64,000 bases of DNA from Alicyclobacillus acidiphilus NBRC 100859 (GTDB lineage Bacteria > Bacillota > Bacilli > Alicyclobacillales > Alicyclobacillaceae), in the NCBI RefSeq assembly GCF_001544355.1, contig NZ_BCQI01000012.1:28010-92009 (forward strand). The letters run 5' to 3'. Numbering within the stretch: position 1 is the stretch's first letter; each line of letters starts with the position of its first letter. This document shows, piece after piece, positions 53,435-63,912 of this stretch. Both the position numbers and the translations under genes were made by a program. The notes below the pieces were generated by a model. It was not told the origin of the DNA and searched no databases. It saw only the letters and a list, made by a program, of their open reading frames with translations.

Positions 53435-54372
53435 GACCAGCGATACGAACCATCTACGATGTCGCGGAGGGCGACGTTGGAGAGCGCCTGGACAAATGGT
53501 TGACTGAGCGGCTGCAGGAAGACGACGTCGACGTGTCTCGCAACGTTGTTCAGACGTGGGTCAAGGATGGGTTGGTCCGCCGAACCCCTGCGGGCAAGAT
53601 CAAGCCATCCGATCCGATTGAAGCGGGACAATCCTACGAGGTCGAGATTCCGAGTGAGGAACCTTTCGAGATTGAGCCGGACGATTTGCCGCTTTCGATT
53701 GTCTTCGAAGACGACGATGTCGTGGTGGTCGACAAGCCTCGCGGCCTGGTCGTCCATCCTGGCGCCGGTCACCCGCGCAACACGGTGATCAACGCGCTCG
53801 TGGCTCGCGGCATTCGGCTCTCGCAACTGGGCGGCGAGATGAGGCCGGGTGTCGTCCATCGGATCGACAAGGATACGAGCGGCCTGGTCATGTTCGCGAA
53901 GACGGACAAGGCGTACTACGCGCTGACTGAGCAACTGCGCCTGCACACGGTCGAACGCCAATATATCGCGATTGTCCACGGGACCCTGGAACATCGCACA
54001 GGGACCATTGACATGCCGATTGCGCGGGATCCGCAAGATCGCCAAAAGATGAAGGCGATGCTTGAAGGCAAGCGCGCGGTTACACACTTCTCCGTGATCC
54101 GGCAGTATCCCAACTACGCCTTGGTCGAGTGCCGGTTGGAGACGGGACGGACCCACCAAATACGTGTGCATTTCGCGCAGATTGGCCATCCATTGGCGGG
54201 AGATCACGTCTACGGTAGGCGGCACACGCTTCCTATCGACGGACAGGCGCTTCACGCGCAGACGCTTGGCTTTGTCCATCCAACGACGGGTGAGGCCGTT
54301 CGTCTCACCTCTCCGCTGCCGCCGGATATGGAGGACCTCATCCAGCATCTCGAGACGGGACGGATGGGCTGA
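53431..54372 (+). CDS. ylyB: RluA-family 23S rRNA pseudouridine synthase (YlyB)
   Basis: A 313-residue protein: N-terminal S4 domain (GERLDKWLTERLQEDDVDVSRNVVQTWVKDG, described by its start and end) and an RluA catalytic domain with HRIDKDTSGL carrying the catalytic Asp, plus ETGRTHQIRVH. It isomerises uridine in rRNA, most like RluD. ATG overlaps the lspA stop. Position before pyrR matches Bacillus ylyB. Confidence 0.94.
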   Translation: MRPAIRTIYDVAEGDVGERLDKWLTERLQEDDVDVSRNVVQTWVKDGLVRRTPAGKIKPSDPIEAGQSYEVEIPSEEPFEIEPDDLPLSIVFEDDDVVVVDKPRGLVVHPGAGHPRNTVINALVARGIRLSQLGGEMRPGVVHRIDKDTSGLVMFAKTDKAYYALTEQLRLHTVERQYIAIVHGTLEHRTGTIDMPIARDPQDRQKMKAMLEGKRAVTHFSVIRQYPNYALVECRLETGRTHQIRVHFAQIGHPLAGDHVYGRRHTLPIDGQALHAQTLGFVHPTTGEAVRLTSPLPPDMEDLIQHLETGRMG

Positions 54373-54435
54373 GATGTTTGGTTCTATTGACAGGCGGGAT
54401 CGAACCTGATAGGCTACAAGAAAATGCACTGCCTT

Positions 54436-54545
54436 TAATCCAATCCTGTGAGGTTGGAAAGGAGTCGGGATAGTTGGCTAAGTCTACCCTCGTGTGGACT
54501 TAGTGTAAACGGCTGCTTCCTTCCAGGGAGGCGGCCGTTTTTAGC
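54436..54545 (+). promoter_or_regulatory. PyrR-binding pyr leader and attenuator
   Basis: The leader has AATCCTGTGAGGTTGG (54442-54457), matching the PyrR-binding loop consensus ARUCCNGNGAGGYU. A second hairpin CTAAGTC/GACTTAG follows (54478-54502). A terminator at 54508-54545 has arms AAACGGC and GCCGTTT with a T run. With UMP, PyrR should bind and promote termination. Only this one attenuator is seen; pyrB has none. Confidence 0.85.
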
Positions 54546-54587
54546 TTCCAGGACTCGTTTCCAGAAAGGGCGGTAAGGATGACACAT

Positions 54588-55112
54588 ATGACGCAAATTA
54601 TGGATGATGCGGCGATGCGCAGATCCCTGACGAGGATGGCGCACGAAATCCTGGAGCGCAACAAGGGCCTCGACAATGTGATTCTCGCGGGCATTGTGAC
54701 GCGCGGTGTCGTGCTGGCCGAGCGGATCGCCGCGAAATTGGAAGAGATTGAAGGGCAGCGTGTGGCCTGTGTCACCATTGATCCGACGCCGTTTCGCGAC
54801 GACCGCGACCTGTCCGCGGAACGCAGCCGGGCAAAGCTTGAGGTGGATGTCGCCCGGAGGAAAGTGATTCTGGTTGACGATGTGCTGTACACCGGCCGCA
54901 CGGTGCGCGCTGCGTTGGACGCCATCATGCAGGCTGGCAGGGCGCAATCGGTCCAATTGGCGGCCTTGGTGGATCGGGGGCACCGGGAATTGCCGATTCG
55001 CCCGGATTTTATTGGCAAGAATGTGCCGACTGCGCGCGATGAGCAGGTTGTCGTTCGGCTGAAGGAGGTTGACGGTGCTGATGGCGTCTGGATTCAAAGC
55101 AACCGTGCTTGA
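54588..55112 (+). CDS. pyrR: pyr operon attenuation protein / uracil phosphoribosyltransferase PyrR
   Basis: A 174-residue PRTase fold. RSLTRMAHEILERN near the N-terminus, VILVDDVLYTGRTVRAALDA (PRPP site) and LVDRGHRELPIRPDFIGKNVPT match PyrR. It binds the leader RNA just upstream and also has uracil PRTase activity. ATG 54588 is nine bases after AAGG; the in-frame ATG at 54579 abuts it. Confidence 0.95.
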   Translation: MTQIMDDAAMRRSLTRMAHEILERNKGLDNVILAGIVTRGVVLAERIAAKLEEIEGQRVACVTIDPTPFRDDRDLSAERSRAKLEVDVARRKVILVDDVLYTGRTVRAALDAIMQAGRAQSVQLAALVDRGHRELPIRPDFIGKNVPTARDEQVVVRLKEVDGADGVWIQSNRA

Positions 55113-55188
55113 GCGAACGGCCCTCGATAGTCAAGGGTATGAGAAAAGTGGAACCGTAGACGCTGGCAAGAGGACGGAGGGTGGTCTC

Positions 55189-56109
55189 ATGATGCACGCG
55201 TTGACCATCGATCAATTCGACGTCGAGCGGACGATGCGGTTGGTGGATTTGGCCGAACAAATGCGACGAATGCCGCGTCGGGAGGCATTGACCCGGTTGA
55301 CGGGACGGATTGTCGCGACGCTGTTCTACGAGCCAAGTACGCGTACGCGTCTATCTTTCGAAGCTGCCGTATATCGTTTGGGAGGGCAAGTGATCAGCGC
55401 GGAGAACGCGCGGGAGAATTCGTCTTCCAAGAAGGGTGAAACGCTCGCGGACGTGTTTCGAGTGGTAGGTACGTATGCGGATGCCATCGTGATTCGGCAC
55501 CACAGCGACGCGGAGATGGATGAGGCGGCACCGTACTCCCCTGTGCCGATTATCAATGCAGGCGCCGGAGCGGGCGAGCACCCGACACAGGCCTTGCTCG
55601 ACGTATACACCATTTGGCGCGAGCTTGGACGGGTCGATGATCTGACCGTCGCTGTGCTCGGCGACTTGAAATACGGACGAACCGTTCACTCGCTCCTGAA
55701 GCTGCTGTCCAAGATGAAAGGGATCCGCGTTCGCCTGTTCCACCCCGAACCGCTTGGATTGCCTCTGGATCTCGAACGGCAAATCGTCGCAAGCGGCGTT
55801 CACGTGGAACATGCCGCGGATGTCGACAGTGCGGTTCGCGACGCCGACGTCGTATATCAGACGCGCATCCAAGCCGAGCGATTGATGGCCGATGGTGAAC
55901 TGTGCGCGTCCGACGACTACGCCATCCGTCAGCAGCACGTGCTTTCGATGCCGTCGCACGCTCGAATTTTGCACCCGCTGCCGCGCGTCGGTGAAATCGA
56001 CCCAGCCATCGATCCGGATCATCGAGCCGCCTACTTCCGGCAAGCGGAAAACGGGCTGTATATGCGTATGGCTCTGCTGGACGATCTGCTGAAGGGGGAA
56101 CTGATATGA
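55189..56109 (+). CDS. pyrB: Aspartate carbamoyltransferase catalytic subunit
   Basis: A 306-residue transcarbamylase. FYEPSTRTRLSFE is the carbamoyl phosphate motif, GAGEHPTQALLD and HPLPRVGEIDPA follow. It condenses carbamoyl phosphate and aspartate. No regulatory subunit is present, as in Bacillus. ATG 55189 lies eight bases after GGAGGG. pyrP, normally between pyrR and pyrB, is absent. Confidence 0.96.
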   Translation: MMHALTIDQFDVERTMRLVDLAEQMRRMPRREALTRLTGRIVATLFYEPSTRTRLSFEAAVYRLGGQVISAENARENSSSKKGETLADVFRVVGTYADAIVIRHHSDAEMDEAAPYSPVPIINAGAGAGEHPTQALLDVYTIWRELGRVDDLTVAVLGDLKYGRTVHSLLKLLSKMKGIRVRLFHPEPLGLPLDLERQIVASGVHVEHAADVDSAVRDADVVYQTRIQAERLMADGELCASDDYAIRQQHVLSMPSHARILHPLPRVGEIDPAIDPDHRAAYFRQAENGLYMRMALLDDLLKGELI

Positions 56110-57398
56110 TCATCCGTCTTGACGGCGGCAGACTGTACGACACCGGTCGAGGTTCGTTCGAACAAGCCAGCGTCACCTACGATTCGAATCACGGCCGGAT
56201 CCTGGCCATCGGCCAGGGCGATTTGCCTGCCGATCACGTCGTTCCACTTGACGGTGCCGCCATCCTGCCGGGCTTCATCGATATGCACGTGCATCTTCGG
56301 GATCCGGGGCTGACCGAAAAGGAATCACTGGCGAGCGGCCTGCAATCGGCAGCGGCAGGCGGCTTCACGCAGGTTGCGTGTATGCCGAACACCAAGCCGC
56401 CGACCGATACTGCCGAGATCGTCGAGGATATCGTCCGGCGCGGACGGGACGTGGGGAAGACGCAAGTCCATCCCATCGCCTGCATCACGCGCGGTCAGGC
56501 AGGGGAAGAACTCACCGACTTCGCAAGTTTGAAAGCGGCTGGCGCAGTCGGCTTGTCCGACGACGGCAAAGGTGTCCAGCACGGCGGACGGATGCTGCAA
56601 GCGATGGGAATTGCGGGAGAGCTGGGCATGCCCATCATCATCCACTCGGAAGACGAAACGCTCTCCGGCCGCGGGGTGCTCCATCCCGAGGCGGCGAAGC
56701 GCCTGGGGCTCGAAGGGATTCCCGTCGAAGCGGAGGCGGCGATGATCGCTCGCGACGTACTCTTGGCCCAGGCCACCGGCGCCCATTTGCACGTCTGCCA
56801 CGTGTCGACCGAACCGTCGGTCGCCATCATCCGCTGGGCGAAAGCTCGTGGAATCCGCGTGACAGCCGAAGTGACTCCGCACCATCTGCTCTTGGACGAA
56901 TCCATCATCGACACGGACGATGCTCGCTTCAAGGTCAATCCGCCTTTGCAGAGCGAGCGGGATCGGGCGGCGTGCCTGGAAGGGTTTCTCGACGGCACGC
57001 TCGACATCATCGCGACCGATCACGCCCCGCACACCGCGGCTGAGAAGGCACAGGGCATCGCCTTGGCACCCTTTGGAATGGTCGGATTTGAGACAGCATT
57101 TTCGCTTCTTTATACCTATCTCGTGGTGCCGGGGATCGTCCCGCTTCGCCGGTTGATGGAAGGGATGACTTCCAGGCCGGCCGAGATCTTCGGCCTTGAA
57201 GGAGGAGCCATCTATCCCGGCGGCCGCGCGGATTTGACGATTGTCGATTTGACTGCGGAAGAGGCTGTCGATCCGGATCGATTCTATTCAAAGGGAAGAA
57301 ATACACCGTTCGCGGGATGGCGAGTGACAGGGCTTGTGCGCCGGACCATCCAAGCGGGTCGGACGATTTTTGAAGCTGGAGAGGAGAGACTCGCATGA
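56106..57398 (+). CDS. pyrC: Dihydroorotase
   Basis: A 430-residue class I amidohydrolase. DMHVHLRDPG gives the metal His ligands, HICHVS-like HLHVCHVST and HSED lie in the centre, and ATDHAPHT carries the catalytic Asp. It cyclises carbamoyl aspartate. It overlaps pyrB by four bases (ATGA). Confidence 0.96.
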   Translation: MIIRLDGGRLYDTGRGSFEQASVTYDSNHGRILAIGQGDLPADHVVPLDGAAILPGFIDMHVHLRDPGLTEKESLASGLQSAAAGGFTQVACMPNTKPPTDTAEIVEDIVRRGRDVGKTQVHPIACITRGQAGEELTDFASLKAAGAVGLSDDGKGVQHGGRMLQAMGIAGELGMPIIIHSEDETLSGRGVLHPEAAKRLGLEGIPVEAEAAMIARDVLLAQATGAHLHVCHVSTEPSVAIIRWAKARGIRVTAEVTPHHLLLDESIIDTDDARFKVNPPLQSERDRAACLEGFLDGTLDIIATDHAPHTAAEKAQGIALAPFGMVGFETAFSLLYTYLVVPGIVPLRRLMEGMTSRPAEIFGLEGGAIYPGGRADLTIVDLTAEEAVDPDRFYSKGRNTPFAGWRVTGLVRRTIQAGRTIFEAGEERLA

Positions 57399-58510
57399 GT
57401 GGGATGTATAGGCCAACAGAACGCCGCGTGCGTTTGATACTCGAAAACGGATTGACGTTCGAGGGAGAAAACTTTGGAGCGGCGGGCGAGCGCTTTGGGG
57501 AAGTCGTGTTTAACACGGGTATGACTGGGTACCAGGAAATTTTGACGGATCCGTCGTACTACGGACAAATCGTCACCATGACCTATCCGTTGATTGGCAA
57601 CTACGGCGTCAACGTCGACGACGTCGAATCGCGCCATCCTTACGTGCGAGGCTTCGTCGTACGGACGTTTTCCGAGAATCCTTCACACTTCAAACTGACG
57701 GATCAGCTCTCGGCGTACTTGGAGAAGCATCGCATCATCGGGATCGCCGGGATCGACACGCGCCAGTTGACGAAAGCCATCCGCAACGTCGGCGCCATGC
57801 GCGCGGTCATCACCACGGAAGATACGCCAACTTCTGAACTTCTCGCCCGCATGCACGAGGGGGCCTTGCCAGACGCGGTTAAGCACGTGACGACCCAGAC
57901 CGTCTATCGTTCGCCAGGGCCTGGGCACCGCGTCGTTCTCATCGACTATGGCATGAAGGCTGGCATTCTGCGCGGTTTGCTGGATCGAGGCTGCGACGTG
58001 ATCGTGGTTCCGGCGACGACGACCGCCGAAGACGTCCTGGCGTGGCACCCTCACGGCGTCATGTTGAGCAACGGACCGGGCAATCCGGAAGATGTGCCGT
58101 TCGCCATCGAAGCCCTGCGCAGCTTGATTGGCAAGGTTCCCATCTTTGGCATTTGCCTTGGCCACCAGCTGATTGCGCTCGCTTGCGGCGCGAAGACATC
58201 CAAGATGAAATTCGGACATCGGGGTTCCAACCATCCGGTGAAGAATCTGAGAACAGGCAAGATCGACATCACTTCACAAAACCACGGCTACATGGTCGAC
58301 GCTGATTCGCTGTCCGACACGCCGCTCGAATTGACGCATGTCAACTTGAACGATGGAACGGTGGAAGGGCTCGCCCACAAGACGGAACCGGTCTTTTCGG
58401 TACAGTATCACCCAGAGTCGCGGCCGGGCCCGACCGATTCCAATTATCTGTTTGACGAGTTCATGGCCATGATGACAGCAGTGCGAGAGGGGCGGTTTGC
58501 GCATGCCTAA
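57395..58510 (+). CDS. carA: Carbamoyl phosphate synthase small (glutaminase) subunit
   Basis: A 371-residue protein with an N-terminal CPSase domain ([21 protein letters not shown]) and C-terminal class I glutamine amidotransferase with nucleophile Cys in [10 protein letters not shown] and His/Glu in [10 protein letters not shown]. It supplies ammonia to CarB. Overlaps pyrC by ATGA and carB by eight bases. Confidence 0.96.
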   Translation: MSGMYRPTERRVRLILENGLTFEGENFGAAGERFGEVVFNTGMTGYQEILTDPSYYGQIVTMTYPLIGNYGVNVDDVESRHPYVRGFVVRTFSENPSHFKLTDQLSAYLEKHRIIGIAGIDTRQLTKAIRNVGAMRAVITTEDTPTSELLARMHEGALPDAVKHVTTQTVYRSPGPGHRVVLIDYGMKAGILRGLLDRGCDVIVVPATTTAEDVLAWHPHGVMLSNGPGNPEDVPFAIEALRSLIGKVPIFGICLGHQLIALACGAKTSKMKFGHRGSNHPVKNLRTGKIDITSQNHGYMVDADSLSDTPLELTHVNLNDGTVEGLAHKTEPVFSVQYHPESRPGPTDSNYLFDEFMAMMTAVREGRFAHA

Positions 58511-61500
58511 ACGGACAGACATTAAGAAGATTCTTGTGATTGGCAGCGGTCCCATCATCATCGGGCAGGCTGCGGAATTCGACTACGCAGGCACACAGGC
58601 TTGTCAGGCCTTGAAGGAAGAAGGCTACGAAGTCGTCCTGGTCAATTCAAACCCGGCAACCATCATGACGGATCAGGACATCGCGGACAGGGTCTACATC
58701 GAACCCATCAAACTCGACTTCGTGGCGCAAATCATTCGCAAGGAGCGCCCAGATGGCTTATTGGCGACGCTTGGCGGCCAAACGGGCTTGAATATGGCCG
58801 TCGAACTGGCAAAGAGCGGCATTTTGGAACAGGAGGGCGTGGAACTCCTCGGGACGCCGCTCGAAGCGATTGAAAAGGCGGAAGACCGCCAGTTGTTCCG
58901 CAAATTGATGGGTGAAATCGGCCAGCCTGTGCCGAAGAGCGAGATCGTTCACACCGAGGCGGAGGCGAAGTCGTTTGCCGAAGAGGTCGGCTTCCCCATT
59001 ATCATCCGGCCAGCGTACACTTTGGGCGGCACCGGCGGCGGTATCGCCTACAATTGGCGGGAGTACGGCGAGATTGTCGAACGCGGTTTGACCCTGTCGC
59101 CGATTCACCAGGTGCTCGTGGAGCAGAGTATCGCGGGCTACAAAGAAATTGAGTACGAAGTGATGCGCGACAGCAACGGCACGGCGATTGTCGTCTGCAA
59201 CATGGAAAATTTCGATCCCGTCGGCGTACATACTGGCGACTCTATCGTCGTCGCGCCGAGCCAGACGCTGTCCGATCAAGACTATCAGATGCTGCGCAAC
59301 GCCAGCCTCGACATCATCAACGCGCTTGGCATCGAAGGCGGCTGCAACGTGCAGCTCGCGCTCGATCCGGATTCGTCCAATTACTATGTGATTGAGGTCA
59401 ATCCGCGCGTAAGTCGGTCCAGCGCGCTGGCGTCGAAAGCAACTGGCTATCCGATTGCCCGGATTGCGACGAAGATTGCGGTTGGGTATCGCCTGGACGA
59501 ATTGCAAAATCCGGTGACCAGAGAAGCCTATGCGGCGTTTGAACCGGCCTTGGACTACATCGTGACGAAAATTCCGCGTTGGCCGTTTGACAAATTCCGT
59601 TCGGCCAATCGGGCCCTGGGCACGCAGATGAAGGCGACGGGCGAAGTCATGGCCATCGGCCGAACGTTCGGCGAGTCGTTGATGAAAGCCATCCGAAGCC
59701 TCGAAATCGGGACGTACTCCTTGTGGATGAAGGGCGCTGGCCAATGGTCCGACACGGAACTGGAGAAGAAGATCACCGTCGCGGACGACGACCGCATCTT
59801 CGCCATCGCCGAAGCCTTGCGGCGCGGCATCACGGTGGAACAAATTCACCGATGGAGCAAGATCGATCGCTGGTTCCTGTGGCATCTTGAAAGCCTCATC
59901 GGGATCGAGCGCGAGCTGGGCCAACTCGGCAAGTCAGGCGTTGCGCTCCCGACCGTGTTCGAGAACCATGCCGAATTGTTGACCATCGCCAAGCGCAACG
60001 GCTTCCCAGATCGGGAAATCGCCCGCCTGCTCGGCACGGACGCCATGACCATCCGAGCTTGGCGCAAGGAACGCGGATTGGTTCCTGTCTACAAGATGGT
60101 CGATACCTGCGCGGGCGAGTTTGAGGCGTCGACGCCGTATTACTACAGTACGTACGAACGCGAGGACGAGGTCGCAGCGTCGAACAGGAAGAAAATCCTC
60201 GTGCTTGGCTCCGGACCCATCCGCATCGGTCAAGGGATCGAGTTCGACTACTGCACCGTGCATGCGGTGTGGGCGTTGCGGCGGGAGGGCTACGAAGCCA
60301 TCATCGTCAACAATAATCCGGAGACCGTATCGACGGACTTCAGCACGTCGGATCGGCTGTACTTCGAGCCGCTCGATATCGAGGATGTGTTGAACGTGAT
60401 CGATCGCGAGCAGCCGGAAGGGGTCATCGTCCAGTTTGGCGGACAGACGGCCATCAACCTCGCCGGTCCGCTGGCTGACGCGGGTGTGAAGATCTTCGGC
60501 ACGTCGCGTGAAAGTATCGACGCGGCGGAAGATCGGGAGAAGTTTGACGAACTGCTGACTCGACTCGATATTCCAAGGCCGCTCGGAAAGACGGTCACCA
60601 CGGTGGAACAGGCGGTGGAGGCGGCGGAATCACTGGGCTATCCGGTATTGGTGCGCCCGTCGTACGTCCTTGGCGGCCGCGCCATGCAGATTATCTCGAA
60701 CACCGACGAACTCTTGCAGTACATGGACGAAGCTGTGGAAGTGTCAGATCAGCACCCGGTGCTGATTGATCGGTATGTCGCCGGGATCGAAGCGGAGGTG
60801 GACGCCATCTCCGACGGCGACACCGTGATTATCCCAGGCATCATGGAGCACGTGGAGCGGGCCGGCGTTCACTCCGGCGATTCCATCGCGGTCTATCCGC
60901 CTCAGCACCTGTCGGAGCGGGTGAAGACGATCATCGACGATTACACGATGCGAATCGCCCGGGCGCTGAAAGTTCGCGGATTGATGAATATCCAATTTAT
61001 CGTGCATGACGATGTCGTCGAAGTGATTGAGGTCAACCCGCGTTCGTCGAGAACGGTTCCGTTCCTCTCCAAGGTGACGGGTGTTCCGATGGTCCGCGCC
61101 GCGATGCACGCGGTGTGCGGCGGTTCGCTCAAACAACTGGGGTACGAGGACGGGCGCGTGGCCGAAGCGGATACCGTCGCGGTCAAGGTGCCGGTGTTCT
61201 CGTTTGCGAAGCTGCATCGCGTGGACATCAGTCTTGGGCCTGAAATGAAGTCGACGGGCGAGGTGATGGGGCGCGACACACACTACGAAAAGGCGCTCTA
61301 CAAAGGCATGCTCGCCGCGGGGACGAACATTCCCGCACACGGCACCGTCCTTGCCACGATTGCCGACAAGGACAAGGAGGAAGCGTTCCCGCTGCTCTCG
61401 GAATTCGCCCGACTGGGCTATCGGCTGGCCGCGACGGAAGGCACCGCGAAGTACCTGCGGGATCGGGGACTCGAAGTCCGTATCGTCAACAAGCTGGCCC

Positions 61501-61757
61501 AAGGCACGCCGAATCTCGCGGACGACATTCGCCAAGGGAAAATCCAACTCGTCATCAACACCTTGACGAAAGGTTTGAAACCAGAGAGGGATGGATTCCG
61601 CATCCGGCGCACGGCGGTTGAGCATGGCGTCCCGTGTCTGACGTCGCTCGATACGGTCCGATCCGTCCTCGACATCATGAAATTGATTCACTTTCAAACA
61701 TTGGCGTTGGGCGATCACCCAACGAATGAGATTCCGGCGAGCGGGTGGCGGGCATGA
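58503..61757 (+). CDS. carB: Carbamoyl phosphate synthase large subunit
   Basis: A 1084-residue protein of two homologous ATP-grasp halves: [25 protein letters not shown] at the start and [25 protein letters not shown] at about residue 563, then an MGS-like allosteric domain at the C-terminus (about 935-1084). It makes carbamoyl phosphate from bicarbonate, ammonia and two ATP. It follows carA with GAGAGGGGCGG. One copy serves pyrimidines here; no arginine genes are nearby. Confidence 0.97.
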   Translation: MPKRTDIKKILVIGSGPIIIGQAAEFDYAGTQACQALKEEGYEVVLVNSNPATIMTDQDIADRVYIEPIKLDFVAQIIRKERPDGLLATLGGQTGLNMAVELAKSGILEQEGVELLGTPLEAIEKAEDRQLFRKLMGEIGQPVPKSEIVHTEAEAKSFAEEVGFPIIIRPAYTLGGTGGGIAYNWREYGEIVERGLTLSPIHQVLVEQSIAGYKEIEYEVMRDSNGTAIVVCNMENFDPVGVHTGDSIVVAPSQTLSDQDYQMLRNASLDIINALGIEGGCNVQLALDPDSSNYYVIEVNPRVSRSSALASKATGYPIARIATKIAVGYRLDELQNPVTREAYAAFEPALDYIVTKIPRWPFDKFRSANRALGTQMKATGEVMAIGRTFGESLMKAIRSLEIGTYSLWMKGAGQWSDTELEKKITVADDDRIFAIAEALRRGITVEQIHRWSKIDRWFLWHLESLIGIERELGQLGKSGVALPTVFENHAELLTIAKRNGFPDREIARLLGTDAMTIRAWRKERGLVPVYKMVDTCAGEFEASTPYYYSTYEREDEVAASNRKKILVLGSGPIRIGQGIEFDYCTVHAVWALRREGYEAIIVNNNPETVSTDFSTSDRLYFEPLDIEDVLNVIDREQPEGVIVQFGGQTAINLAGPLADAGVKIFGTSRESIDAAEDREKFDELLTRLDIPRPLGKTVTTVEQAVEAAESLGYPVLVRPSYVLGGRAMQIISNTDELLQYMDEAVEVSDQHPVLIDRYVAGIEAEVDAISDGDTVIIPGIMEHVERAGVHSGDSIAVYPPQHLSERVKTIIDDYTMRIARALKVRGLMNIQFIVHDDVVEVIEVNPRSSRTVPFLSKVTGVPMVRAAMHAVCGGSLKQLGYEDGRVAEADTVAVKVPVFSFAKLHRVDISLGPEMKSTGEVMGRDTHYEKALYKGMLAAGTNIPAHGTVLATIADKDKEEAFPLLSEFARLGYRLAATEGTAKYLRDRGLEVRIVNKLAQGTPNLADDIRQGKIQLVINTLTKGLKPERDGFRIRRTAVEHGVPCLTSLDTVRSVLDIMKLIHFQTLALGDHPTNEIPASGWRA

Positions 61758-62524
61758 CGGCCGATTTGCGGACGCAACTGATGGCTCCCGAATACGACGA
61801 CGTCCGCAAAGCGACCTATATTGGCCTGGATGTGGACAGTCCAGACGCGGCGATGACCTTGGTCGACAGGTTGTCGCCCGTCGTCGACGGTTTCAAGATC
61901 GGGCTCGAGATGTTTCATCGCGCAGGCATGCCGTTCGTCGAAACGCTGTTGAAACGCGATTTGCGCATCTTTCTCGACATGAAGCTGCACGACATTCCCA
62001 ATACCGTCGCCGGTGCGCTCAAAGCCATTTGCCAATACCCGATTGAGATGGTCAACGTCCACGCCTTGGGCGGCCGGGCGATGCTGGAAGCCGCCCGCCG
62101 GGCGGTTGACGACAGCCCGTACCAGCCGCTGTTGATTGGCGTGACGGTCCTCACCAGTCTGGACGATCACGATATCAACCAACTCGGCCTGCTCGGCTCG
62201 GCGTCAGGCGCTGTGCTGCGCCTGGCCGATCTGGTTCAGGCGTCCGGTTTGGATGGCATCGTCTGCTCTGCGCAAGAACTGGATCTTCTGAAAGAGCGCG
62301 TCGCGCCCAACTTTGAACGCGTTGTGCCCGGGACTCGTCTCGCGAGCGCGGATACCCACGATCAGGCGCGCACCCGCACACCATACGAAGCCTTGGCGGC
62401 TGGCGCAACTCGGCTTGTGTTCGCGCGGGCTGTTTTGCAGGCGCCGGATCCGCTCGTCGCGCTTGCAGACCACTGGCACAATATGAAATGCAGGAGTGAT
62501 TCCAATCATGAACTCGATGCATGA
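61754..62524 (+). CDS. pyrF: Orotidine 5'-phosphate decarboxylase
   Basis: A 256-residue TIM barrel. [31 protein letters not shown] (catalytic Asp-Lys-Asp) and VPGTR are present. It forms UMP from OMP. ATG 61754 overlaps the carB stop. The N-terminal 20 residues are longer than in Bacillus. Confidence 0.95.
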   Translation: MTADLRTQLMAPEYDDVRKATYIGLDVDSPDAAMTLVDRLSPVVDGFKIGLEMFHRAGMPFVETLLKRDLRIFLDMKLHDIPNTVAGALKAICQYPIEMVNVHALGGRAMLEAARRAVDDSPYQPLLIGVTVLTSLDDHDINQLGLLGSASGAVLRLADLVQASGLDGIVCSAQELDLLKERVAPNFERVVPGTRLASADTHDQARTRTPYEALAAGATRLVFARAVLQAPDPLVALADHWHNMKCRSDSNHELDA

Positions 62525-63161
62525 ACCCATTGATGAAGTTTCGTACACGATTGCCCGCGGACTGCTGCAAATCGGCGCTGTCGAGCTGCGCCCGAATCAG
62601 CCGTTCACGTGGTCCAGCGGTTGGAAATCTCCTATTTACTGCGACAATCGGCTCATTCTCGGCTATCCGATTCTGCGCGACACCGTCATCGCTGGGTTCG
62701 AGTCCATCGTCACGACGGAACTTCCGGCTGTGGAATTGATTGCGGGGGCGGCGACGGGCGGTATCCCACACGCTTCGATTCTCGCCGATCGCCTCGGATT
62801 GCCGAACGCCTACGTCCGATCCGAAGCGAAAGCACATGGCCGCGGCAAGCAGATTGAAGGCTATGCCCGTCCGGGGATGAAGGCGATTGTCGTCGAAGAC
62901 ACGCTATCCACTGGCAAGTCCGCCTACAATGCCGCGCAAGCCCTCCGCGACGCAGGGGTGGATGTGATGGCGATATTGACCATTCTCTCCTACGATTTTT
63001 CCATCGCGCAGCAGAAATCCGATGAGACAGGCATTCCGGCCTATCGTCTGGTGCCGTATGAGGCGTTGCTGCAAGTCGCGCTGGAGCGGGGAGATATCGA
63101 GGAGTCGGAGATTCCCTTGCTGATGAAATGGCGGGAGGCGCCGGACAAGTTCGGTGTCTGA
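62508..63161 (+). CDS. pyrE: Orotate phosphoribosyltransferase
   Basis: A 217-residue PRTase: WSSGWKSPIYCDNR, GAATGGIPHASILAD, and PRPP loop AIVVEDTLSTGKSAYNAA (usually VVEDTISTG). It converts orotate to OMP. ATG 62508 lies behind CAGGAGTGATT and overlaps pyrF by 17 bases. pyrD/pyrK, which feed it orotate, are not in the operon, so dihydroorotate dehydrogenase must be encoded elsewhere. Confidence 0.96.
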   Translation: MNSMHEPIDEVSYTIARGLLQIGAVELRPNQPFTWSSGWKSPIYCDNRLILGYPILRDTVIAGFESIVTTELPAVELIAGAATGGIPHASILADRLGLPNAYVRSEAKAHGRGKQIEGYARPGMKAIVVEDTLSTGKSAYNAAQALRDAGVDVMAILTILSYDFSIAQQKSDETGIPAYRLVPYEALLQVALERGDIEESEIPLLMKWREAPDKFGV

Positions 63162-63191
63162 TTCTCGCAAAACGTCAGGGGGGATTGCCGC

Positions 63192-63782
63192 ATGGAGAGG
63201 CGTGGAGACTGGACCATCACCCAAACCCGGGAGGCTTACCGGAATCCATGGATTCGCGTCGTCGAGCACCAGGTGATTCGGCCCGACGGCAGTGAAGGGA
63301 TCTATGGCGTGATCGACGCCGGCCATAACGCGGGGACAGTGGTCATCGACGACGATGACAACATCGTCCTGCTCGAAGAATTCGTCTTCCCGCTGGGCGT
63401 GACGACTCTGCAGATTCCAAGCGGTCAGTATCGCGACGGCGAATCGCCGCTCGCCGCGGCCAAACGGGAACTCGCGGAAGAGACCGGAATTGCCGCCGCG
63501 AACTGGATCGACCTGGGCAAATTCGCGCTCAGCGGCGGCATTTCGACGCAAATGAGCCACGTATTTTTGGCCCGCGAACTGTCCTACGGCGAGAGCCATC
63601 TCGAAGAGACCGAGCAGATTGTGGTGCGGAAGGTGCCGCTCTGCGACGCGATCGACATGTGCATGACGTCGCACATCGTCGACTCTGTTTCACTCGTCGG
63701 GATTTTTCGAGCGGCAGCGTGGCTGCGCAAGAACGACAATCAAGTGAATTCGGGTAATACCAGCTTCGGGAGTCAAGTGTAG
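63192..63782 (+). CDS. Nudix hydrolase (ADP-ribose pyrophosphatase-like)
   Basis: A 196-residue protein with the Nudix box G-x5-E-x7-REUxEExGU as GQYRDGE then RELAEETGI. The N-terminal VIDAGHNAGTVVIDDDDNIVLLEEFVFPLG resembles ADP-ribose pyrophosphatases (NudF). It starts 30 bases after pyrE and is followed by a terminator, so it is the last gene of the pyr transcript. Substrate is not certain. Confidence 0.88.
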   Translation: MERRGDWTITQTREAYRNPWIRVVEHQVIRPDGSEGIYGVIDAGHNAGTVVIDDDDNIVLLEEFVFPLGVTTLQIPSGQYRDGESPLAAAKRELAEETGIAAANWIDLGKFALSGGISTQMSHVFLARELSYGESHLEETEQIVVRKVPLCDAIDMCMTSHIVDSVSLVGIFRAAAWLRKNDNQVNSGNTSFGSQV

Positions 63783-63822
63783 TCCAAGCTTAGGATGGCT
63801 GCGTATATGGCACAAGGCGAAT

Positions 63823-63847
63823 GAGCGTCCGACGGACGCTTTTTTGC
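63823..63847 (+). terminator. Terminator of the pyr operon
   Basis: AGCGTCC and GGACGCT form a tight hairpin around GAC, followed by TTTTTT. Confidence 0.9.
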
Positions 63848-63912
63848 TTTGAAATCGGGCGGGTGCTGGCGCGATGGCGGAGGACGCAGGCCGAGTTGCG
63901 CGGCGCGATCGC